A program made the position numbers and the translations under genes. The notes beneath the pieces are model-generated. The model did no database searches. It saw only the letters and a list, made by a program, of their open reading frames with translations, and was not told where the DNA came from. DNA of 25,450 bases from a virus: IMG/VR virus record IMGVR_UViG_3300031280_000017, positions 1-25,450 of that record. One strand, written 5' to 3'. This document shows, piece after piece, positions 20,130-25,450 of this stretch; position 1 is the stretch's first letter; every line of letters starts with the position of its first letter.

Positions 20130-23100
20130 ATGAGCGAAGAAGTCGAGATCCAACAGTTTCCGTGGGCGATCGACGATCTGATTATACACGACGAGACGAC
20201 GATCAGGAGCGTGCTGACGGGCGGGGATGGGCTGCCGGCGGCGCGGGTGTGGCTCTCGCAGCGGCACGGGTACTGGCCGCGGGGGAGCGGGCTGCTGCGG
20301 CAGGGGGACCGGCTGACGCTGGAGACGTATCTCCTGGAGGCGGCGACGCGGAAGGCGGCGCGGATCGACCTGCTGCAGCACCTGAACCCGGAGCTGGAGG
20401 AGCCGGTGCGGCTGCTGGCGGTGGACGAGGTGATCGAGGGTGTGGGGCGGGATGGGGTGCTGCTGGCGCTGGGGCCGTGGGACGTGTACTGCGACGACGA
20501 CGGGGCGTGGCACGTGCGGGATCTGCTGCGGCCGGAGGATGTGGAGGCGGATCTGAGTGGAGCGTGGTGGATGGGGCCGGGGGAGGGGATGAGCCTGTGC
20601 GAGGGTTTCACTGAACTTGTGACAAACCCTTCGTTCGAGGTGGATTTGACAGGGTGGACGTACACGACGGACGGAGCAGGCGGTGGGCAAAGCAGGATAA
20701 CCACAGATGCTAAGTTCGGCTCGGCTTGTAATCAGATCACTAGGGCAACAGGTGGCACGTACTGTTCTTCCTACTCTTCGGTTATCGCCGTGTCTGCTTC
20801 CACGAATTACGCATTGTCCTGCTATTGCAAGCAGCTAAGTGGCACTGGAGCTCTCCAGTTAAGAGTCGATTGGTACACAGCAGGAGATGTGTACATAAGC
20901 CACAGCGCGATCTCTGGTTTTCCATCAGGGACTCACGACTGGGTGAGGCGCATTGAGGTTTTGGAATCACCTGCTATGGCAGCGAAGGCTTACATAATTA
21001 TCAATGTTAACGGAGTGTCGGATGGTGCAGTTGTGAATGTCGATGCTGTCAACTTCGTAGAGTCTGACTATGGGTTACCCTTCCGTGATGGCTCGATGCC
21101 CGGTTGCGCGTGGACAGGTACTGCTCACAACAGTACGACGACGGTGACGGCGGCGGAGTTGTACTGGGATGACTTCACAGGGGATGAGGAGCAAGGCAGC
21201 GTCTCGTTCTGGTGGCAGCCATCGTATGATTGGGATGCCCCGCTGGATGAGTACACGCTTTTGTGGCGATGGTATGCCACAGCCGGGGCGCAGAACGATA
21301 TTTTAATTTTTCAACATAACGCAAACAACAATGTTTATTGCCAAGCGTATGGAGGTGGCGACCCTCAAGCCAACGCAAACGCAACTCCTTCGTGGTCGGC
21401 GGGCGACTGGCTGCTCATCACGCTGACCTGGGATTGGATAGATGCCGGTGAGGTGATCTTGTACGTCAACGGCGAGGAATTTTGCAAGGATACCAGCATC
21501 GGCTCAGCCCCACAGGGAATGGACAGGATGATCGTCGGCGCAGTCACGCCTGGAAACAACATCGCCAATGGCACGTATGACGAGCTCTTCGTGCTCGACC
21601 GTGCAATGAGCGTCGATGAGGTAACTCGTTGGTATGGCTATGGGCGCGATGCGCTCAACGCCCGGTGGATGGATGTGCTGTGCGAGAGTGCGGTGGCGTG
21701 GGCGCCGGGCGGGGTGCCGAGCGGGCGGGGGCTGGTATCGACGCTGGTGGTGGATGGGGACGTGCGCTGGCGGCAGCGGGACGGGGACGTGGCATTCTGG
21801 CGGATCTATGACGAAACGTGGGACATCACGGTGGACAACCAGGGCCAGGACGATGCCTGGCCCGAGTTCAGGATCACGCCCAGGACGGCGAAGACGAGCG
21901 GGTTCGCGTACAAGCAATGGCACGCGGTGAAGTGGGCGGCGGCGAACGAGGCGGCCAATTACCCGGTGCTGATCGGGCCGACCGACTATACCGGCAAGGC
22001 GCAGGCCGACGGGGACGACATCCGGGTATACGTGGACGGGGAGGAGGCCGACCGCTGGCTGGGCGGGACGCTGATCAACGACGTGAACGTGTGGATCAAC
22101 CTGGATTTCGATCCCGACATCAGCCTGACGCTGGCGGAGGCGATCGCGGCGGCGGGGGACATCGACTACGTCCAGTTCAACGAGGACATCGCGGATCTGC
22201 CGGTGGAAGGGATCATCACCGTCGAGGATGAGGCGTTCTACTATACCGCCAAGAACAACCGGACGCGGAAGGTGAGCGGGGTCACGCGGGCCACCAGGGG
22301 GACGGCGGCGGCGGGCCACGCAATCGACACGGCGGCCTACTGGATCCAGCACGACGTGTGGGTTCATTACGACGACGCGACGCTGGCCGCACCGGTGGTG
22401 GACGACGACTACGAGCCGGCGTTCGATCTGGACAACTCGGACAACGGCTCGTGGGTGTACGCAGATTTCGGTGAGGACGACGGGCTGCGGGCTGGGCAAT
22501 GGTATGAGGAGGTGGTTTTGAGAGGGCCGTATTTTTACCACGGCAACCACGCGGCAGCAGCAGATCCGTGGGAGGAGCTTGGTATCAAATGCTGGGCAGA
22601 AGTTGCGGCGAATGCTGGGGCCAACACGATATTGTTGCCTGGACTGATCACAAATGTTAATTTCTCCAACGGCGAGAAGTATGCACCAGTCGTTGCCAAA
22701 TGGCACGGCTATGTCCAATCGTCGCCGGATGGCACGACGTGGGCAACAGAGTACACTATTCCGCAGCCTGTGAATCCTGACGCGTGGGAAGCGTGGAGCT
22801 ACAATGCGGCAATCGCTGCTGATTCGCGGGCTGTCCGGCTTCTCCTAGCCCCAGCACTGATATCTCCCGGTCCAAACTACGTGGAATGCGCCGACGTGAC
22901 ACTGACTCTCGGCGATTATCCGACGGCCACGGCGGCATCCGAGCTGGATAATTATCCACTCGAATGCACGATCACGAACGAGACGACCGGAGAGGCAATC
23001 GCGATCACGGCGGGGATGGTGCTGGACCAGACGCTGGTGGTCAATACCGACGAGAAGAGCGCCATCCTGGACGACGGCACGCGGCTGGCCACGGCGGTCG

Positions 23101-23225
23101 AGCCGGATACGGTGCGGCGGGACTGGCTGCGGCTGGTGCCCGGCGAGAACGCGCTGTCGTTCGAGGAAACGGGGGCGCAGGAGGTGGAGATCGACGTCCT
23201 GTGGGACCGGAGGTTGTTCGAGTGA
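20130..23225 (+). CDS. Distal tail protein with inserted carbohydrate-binding domains
   Basis: This 1031-residue tail-tip protein starts at ATG 20130. The N-terminal 160 residues and the C-terminus (NYPLECTITNETTGEAIAI, LRLVPGENALSFEET, EVEIDVLWDRRLFE) look like the two parts of a distal-tail (Dit/Sipho_tail) scaffold. Between them lie a jelly-roll module starting VTNPSFEVDLTGWTY (about 166-320, CBM4/9-like) and a LamG/lectin-like module ending YDELFVLDRAMSVDEVTRWYGYG (about 320-508). Next comes a phage tail segment with TVEDEAFYYTA and VTRATRGTAAAGHAI (about 692-735), and a third insert near 785-915. The inserts are much less GC-rich than the rest, suggesting recent acquisition of receptor-binding parts. 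It probably sits at the tail tip and contacts surface sugars. Confidence 0.85.
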   Translation: MSEEVEIQQFPWAIDDLIIHDETTIRSVLTGGDGLPAARVWLSQRHGYWPRGSGLLRQGDRLTLETYLLEAATRKAARIDLLQHLNPELEEPVRLLAVDEVIEGVGRDGVLLALGPWDVYCDDDGAWHVRDLLRPEDVEADLSGAWWMGPGEGMSLCEGFTELVTNPSFEVDLTGWTYTTDGAGGGQSRITTDAKFGSACNQITRATGGTYCSSYSSVIAVSASTNYALSCYCKQLSGTGALQLRVDWYTAGDVYISHSAISGFPSGTHDWVRRIEVLESPAMAAKAYIIINVNGVSDGAVVNVDAVNFVESDYGLPFRDGSMPGCAWTGTAHNSTTTVTAAELYWDDFTGDEEQGSVSFWWQPSYDWDAPLDEYTLLWRWYATAGAQNDILIFQHNANNNVYCQAYGGGDPQANANATPSWSAGDWLLITLTWDWIDAGEVILYVNGEEFCKDTSIGSAPQGMDRMIVGAVTPGNNIANGTYDELFVLDRAMSVDEVTRWYGYGRDALNARWMDVLCESAVAWAPGGVPSGRGLVSTLVVDGDVRWRQRDGDVAFWRIYDETWDITVDNQGQDDAWPEFRITPRTAKTSGFAYKQWHAVKWAAANEAANYPVLIGPTDYTGKAQADGDDIRVYVDGEEADRWLGGTLINDVNVWINLDFDPDISLTLAEAIAAAGDIDYVQFNEDIADLPVEGIITVEDEAFYYTAKNNRTRKVSGVTRATRGTAAAGHAIDTAAYWIQHDVWVHYDDATLAAPVVDDDYEPAFDLDNSDNGSWVYADFGEDDGLRAGQWYEEVVLRGPYFYHGNHAAAADPWEELGIKCWAEVAANAGANTILLPGLITNVNFSNGEKYAPVVAKWHGYVQSSPDGTTWATEYTIPQPVNPDAWEAWSYNAAIAADSRAVRLLLAPALISPGPNYVECADVTLTLGDYPTATAASELDNYPLECTITNETTGEAIAITAGMVLDQTLVVNTDEKSAILDDGTRLATAVEPDTVRRDWLRLVPGENALSFEETGAQEVEIDVLWDRRLFE

Positions 23226-23256
23226 GCGCGAACTGCGCTCGTCATAGAGGGATGAT

Positions 23257-24294
23257 ATGAACGCCGTGATCCTGAAGTTGTTTGCCAAGACGGGGGCGGC
23301 GCTGGGCGAGTTCAAGGACGCCGAGTTCAAGAGCGCGCTGTGGCGGCTGGGGCAGACGGGCGTGGCGAAATACACGTTCGCGCCGAAGGGAGCCCGGGTG
23401 GTGCGCTCGAACCTGCGGCCGGGAAATCGGGCGCTGATCCAATTCGACGACGGGCTGCCGGACTGGGGTGGGGTGATGGATTGGCCGATCAACCTGGCCT
23501 CCGACAGGGACATCGACGTGACGTTCTGCGAGGGGGACCGGTTGCTCGACTGGCGGGCGAGCGGTCAGAATGAATCATATAGCAGCACGGCCGTCGGGGA
23601 GATCGTCGCGGCGCTGGTGGAGACTGCCAACGCATCGTACCCGACGGGGATCTCGATGGGGGATGTGTACGACGAGGGCACGGTGCAGACGCGGGAGTAT
23701 CACTATCGCTTGTTGCTGGAGGCGATGCGCCAACTGCGGAGCGAGTCGGGGCACGATTACGCGGTCGTGCCGGTGCTGGCCGGCGGGAAGCTGCTCTTCG
23801 ATCTGAATTGGTACGAGCGGCGGGGGACTGACCGGCGCGACGAGCTGGCGCTGATCGAGGGGGCGAACGTCGGCACCGTCAGTATCTCCGAGCAGGGGCC
23901 GGTGTACAACCGCGTCATCGTCGTGGGGAAAGGGGATGACTGGAGCGATAGTAGGCCGGTCAAATTCGCCGAGAGCGCGGAGAGCATATCCCTCTACGGC
24001 CTGCGCGAGGCGCCCAAACTGTACCTGGACATCTCTGACGAGACGACGCTGCAGGCCATCGCCGACGCACTGCTGGCAGCCACGGCGCAGCCGTGCGCGC
24101 GGGCGACGCTGATGGGCGTGCTCAATAAGGAGCCGGCGCCGTTCTCGACATATCACGTGGGGGACATCCTCACGCTGCGGGCGCTGCAGACGTACGGGGA
24201 GTTTTCGTACGACGTCCCGGCGCGGATCCTGTCGCGGTCGCGGCTGGCAGATGGCACGTGCACGCTGGAGGTGGAGCAATGGCAGCAGGATTGA
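23257..24294 (+). CDS. Tail hub protein (Gp37-like/tail-associated)
   Basis: This 345-residue protein starts at ATG 23257 behind GAGGGATGAT. The N-terminus LKLFAKTGAALGEFKDAEFKSALWRLGQTGVAKYTF and FDDGLPDWGGVMDWPINL match the opening of siphovirus tail-associated/Gp37-like proteins, which form the baseplate hub with a gp27-like fold. The middle carries EIVAALVETANASYPTGISMGD and GHDYAVVPVLAGGKLLFDLNWYERRG. VSISEQGPVYNRVIVVGKGDDW is the typical second beta domain, and FSTYHVGDILTLRALQTYG the last. No lytic domain is fused to its C-terminus. The stop overlaps the next start. Confidence 0.88.
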   Translation: MNAVILKLFAKTGAALGEFKDAEFKSALWRLGQTGVAKYTFAPKGARVVRSNLRPGNRALIQFDDGLPDWGGVMDWPINLASDRDIDVTFCEGDRLLDWRASGQNESYSSTAVGEIVAALVETANASYPTGISMGDVYDEGTVQTREYHYRLLLEAMRQLRSESGHDYAVVPVLAGGKLLFDLNWYERRGTDRRDELALIEGANVGTVSISEQGPVYNRVIVVGKGDDWSDSRPVKFAESAESISLYGLREAPKLYLDISDETTLQAIADALLAATAQPCARATLMGVLNKEPAPFSTYHVGDILTLRALQTYGEFSYDVPARILSRSRLADGTCTLEVEQWQQD

Positions 24295-24494
24295 TCGTGC
24301 GCGATCACCTGGTGAACGACCCGCTGGATCGCATCGCGGCGCTGGAGGCAAAGGTGGCGCAGTTGGAGCGTGCGCTGGCTAACGTGATCAAGGTCGACGC
24401 CGCCGGCTCGGCCGGGGCGACGGAGCAGGCGTGGTACCAGATCACCGATCCCGACGGCAACACCGGTTACGTGCGGGTGTACGCAGCAAAGTGA
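24279..24494 (+). CDS. Small coiled-coil tail protein
   Basis: This 71-residue protein starts at ATG 24279, with GGAGGTGG 4 to 6 bases upstream, and overlaps the hub gene by 16 bases. Residues about 13-38 (DPLDRIAALEAKVAQLERAL) are a short heptad coiled coil that suggests trimerisation. The end, AWYQITDPDGNTGYVRVYAAK, is a small beta unit. Such small proteins follow the hub gene in many phages as the first part of a tail fibre or tip peg. It is the last plus-strand gene in the window. It ends 7 bases before the convergent integrase stop. Confidence 0.8.
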   Translation: MAAGLIVRDHLVNDPLDRIAALEAKVAQLERALANVIKVDAAGSAGATEQAWYQITDPDGNTGYVRVYAAK

Positions 24495-24501
24495 TCACTC
24501 G

Positions 24502-25059
24502 TCATAGATGCCAATTGTCGGCTGGGCTGGCGCGGCGGTGGACGTCGGCGAGGTCCTGCTCGGCCAGGCGGATGTAGACCTTGACCATATCGAGGGATGA
24601 GTGGCCGAGGAGGGCCTGGAGGGTAAATGGATCTCCACCGTTGCGCAGATAGGTGATGGCGAAGGTGTGGCGGAAGCGGTGAGGGTAGACGCCGGGGACG
24701 CCGGCGCGGTCGGCGCAGCGGTAGAGCATCCGGCGGATGGCGTGTCGATCCAGGCGGGTGCGCCAGTTGGTGGCGGCGATGAGGGGGGCGTCATCCTCGA
24801 TGGTTTCCCCGAGCTTTTCCTCGCGGTCGGCCAGGTAGCGCCAGAGAGCCTTGCGGGTGACCTTGCCCAGATAGACGTGGCGGGTCTTTGTCGTCATCCT
24901 GTGTTTGGAATCGCGGACGACGACGAGGCCCCGGGCCAGGTCGACGTCGACGCGGTTGAGCTTGCACAGCTCGGTGACACGGATGCCGGTATCGAGCAGG
25001 ATGAGGATGACGGCCTTGGTGTTGGTGAAGGTTTGTTGCAGAGCGATCGTTGCGGACAT
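24502..25059 (-). CDS. Tyrosine recombinase, catalytic domain only
   Basis: This 185-residue protein starts at the ATG at 25059, with AAAGGAGG 7 bases upstream on the minus strand; a longer frame to 25227 only reads through the neighbouring gene. All active-site positions can be seen: Arg27 in LDTGIRVTEL, Lys58 in MTTKTRHV, His127 and Arg130 in PHRFRHTF, His153 in LLGHSS, and the nucleophile Tyr162 in VKVYIRL. The family strand breaks and rejoins DNA at att or dif sites. Normal integrases carry a further 80 to 180 residues of N-terminal core-binding domain that are absent here, so it may be a reduced enzyme, a partner of another protein, or a remnant. It is convergent with the virion genes. 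Confidence 0.9.
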   Translation of the reverse strand: MSATIALQQTFTNTKAVILILLDTGIRVTELCKLNRVDVDLARGLVVVRDSKHRMTTKTRHVYLGKVTRKALWRYLADREEKLGETIEDDAPLIAATNWRTRLDRHAIRRMLYRCADRAGVPGVYPHRFRHTFAITYLRNGGDPFTLQALLGHSSLDMVKVYIRLAEQDLADVHRRASPADNWHL

Positions 25060-25072
25060 TTGAGATCCTCCT
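25060..25072 (-). promoter_or_regulatory. Strong ribosome binding site of the recombinase
   Basis: On the minus strand AAAGGAGG precedes ATG 25059 by about 6 to 7 bases, and it lies right after the stop of the small upstream gene. This near-perfect site decides the start of the catalytic-only recombinase against the longer frame. Confidence 0.75.
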
Positions 25073-25188
25073 TTACTTTCCACAGGTGATGACGACCTGG
25101 GCGATAATGACGACCAGTCCCAGCAGGCCGATGATGGCCAGCAGGGGGCAGTTACCCGGTCGATTTGGTCACGGAAAAAGTTGCGCAT
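25073..25188 (-). pseudogene. Small single-span membrane protein gene with a one-base frameshift
   Basis: On the minus strand ATG 25188 (GGAGG 5 bases before it) opens MRNFFRDQIDRVTAP. In the neighbouring frame the sequence continues as LLAIIGLLGLVVIIAQVVIT followed by CGK and a TAA at 25073. Adding one C to the five-C run (plus-strand GGGGG at 25144-25148) would join the two parts into a 38-residue protein with one membrane helix, of the size seen in many small phage membrane proteins. As written the frame continues out of register into the recombinase. It is either a real frameshift or an error in a homopolymer. The start overlaps the upstream stop as TGATG. Confidence 0.5.
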
Positions 25189-25450
25189 CAAGCCTCCGGC
25201 GATGTGTCGATGATGGATACAAGACATTGAATCTGAGCGGCCCAGGCGCCGTCCCCGGCGGCGTCCCAGGCGGCGGCCCCGGCGGCGTCCCCGGCGGCCC
25301 AGGCGGCGGCCCCGGCGGCCCAGGCGGCGTCCCAGGCGGCGGCCCAGGCGGCGGCCCCGGCGGCGGCCCCGGCGGCCCCGGCGGCCCCGGCGGCGGCCCA
25401 GGCGGCGTCCCAGGCGGCGTCCCCGGCGGCGTCCCAGGCGGCGGCCCCGG
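25188..25450 (-). CDS. C-terminus of an Ala/Trp/Gly-rich repeat protein (partial)
   Basis: The minus-strand frame runs from the window edge to a TGA at 25188-25190 that shares one base with the next ATG, a coupling arrangement. It ends with the unrepetitive AAQIQCLVSIIDTSPEA. Before that the visible part is made of 9- and 12-base units encoding (W/G)AA, (W/G)AAA or (W/G)DAA, such as AAWDAAWAAAG. Trp and Gly alternate through one-base changes (TGG/GGG). Alanine-rich AAWDAA repeats of this kind are seen in many uncharacterised phage and bacterial proteins. The function is unknown. The start and size are outside the window. Confidence 0.6.
   Translation of the reverse strand, partial: GAAAWDAAGDAAWDAAWAAAGAAGAAGAAAGAAAWAAAWDAAWAAGAAAWAAGDAAGAAAWDAAGDGAWAAQIQCLVSIIDTSPEA
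25236..25450. repeat. 9/12-bp GGC-rich minisatellite
   Basis: About 215 bases of units GTCCCmGGCGGC, GGCCCmGGCGGC and CCmGGCGGC run to the window edge. The bases are almost entirely G and C. All unit sizes are multiples of three, so frames stay open on the coding strand. A region like this is prone to slippage and to assembly collapse, so the true length could differ. Confidence 0.9.

Noticed and set aside
21504-22718. Long minus-strand frame of 404 codons
   Set aside because: It is antisense to the tail-tip gene, Arg/His/Pro-rich, and a typical shadow of GC-rich coding DNA.
23236-24507. Direct repeat CTCGTCATAGA at about 23238 and 24497 as possible attachment sites
   Set aside because: It is only 11 bases, and one copy is in the spacer before the hub gene; nothing links it to the recombinase.
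24601-25089. Plus-strand frame of 162 codons opposite the recombinase
   Set aside because: It is antisense to a protein with an intact active site, and has no ribosome binding site or domain.
25060-25227. Recombinase start at 25227 (241 residues)
   Set aside because: The extra 56 residues lack any core-binding domain and read through a separate small gene; AAAGGAGG just before 25059 fits the shorter protein.

Overview
The window is a high-GC stretch of a tailed double-stranded DNA phage or prophage with HK97-type head genes. It probably comes from a Chloroflexota (Anaerolineae-like) host or metagenome. The phage assignment rests on directly readable proteins: large terminase, portal, prohead protease, HK97-fold major capsid protein, head-tail connectors, tail tube, a frameshifted pair of tail chaperones, tape measure, distal tail protein, baseplate-hub-like protein and a tyrosine recombinase. 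The host guess is an inference from composition and from GC-rich hairpin repeats (GGGCG...CGCCC followed by CTAC) and AACGGAT spacer repeats, which I associate with Chloroflexota-type genomes. It is not proven here. The long tape measure suggests a long-tailed virus; no contractile-sheath gene is seen.

Layout, plus strand: 3-1382 large terminase (5' end cut off); 1379-2851 an unexpected clan GH-A-like glycosidase; 2870-3600 two small accessory genes, one possibly Sm-like; 3658-5697 portal fused to a MuF-like domain; 5750-6388 protease; 6423-7718 major capsid. Next, 7884-12934 is an inserted cassette of six tightly overlapping genes: a two-domain glycosyltransferase, two further glycosyltransferases, a SAM methyltransferase and two sulfotransferase-fold proteins. 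It looks like a pathway for making and decorating a methylated, sulfated glycan. Then come 12927-14461 (three poorly known genes, one with a helix-hairpin-helix), 14454-16432 (connector and neck genes, with a 45-residue zinc-ribbon gene between them), 16436-17567 (tail tube and chaperones G and GT), 17557-20076 (tape measure), 20130-23225 (distal tail protein carrying lectin-like insertions), 23257-24294 (tail hub) and 24279-24494 (a small coiled-coil tail protein).

Minus strand, right end: a short catalytic-domain-only tyrosine recombinase (24502-25059), a small membrane-protein gene broken by a one-base frameshift (25073-25188), and the C-terminus of an Ala/Trp/Gly-rich repeat protein running off the window (25188-25450). 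These three are closely spaced and look like an operon convergent with the virion genes.

Two themes stand out. First, a family of hairpin repeats, in some places expanded in 12- or 15-bp steps, sits in spacers just upstream of ribosome binding sites and also inside genes at domain junctions. It is open in all three sense frames and appears to have welded neighbouring genes into fusions. Second, a canonical -1 frameshift signal (slippery heptamer C CCA AAC, 10-nt spacer, 7-bp stem) joins the two tail chaperone frames. No tRNA, rRNA, CRISPR array, holin or classical endolysin was seen. No gene-free stretch exceeds about 170 bases.
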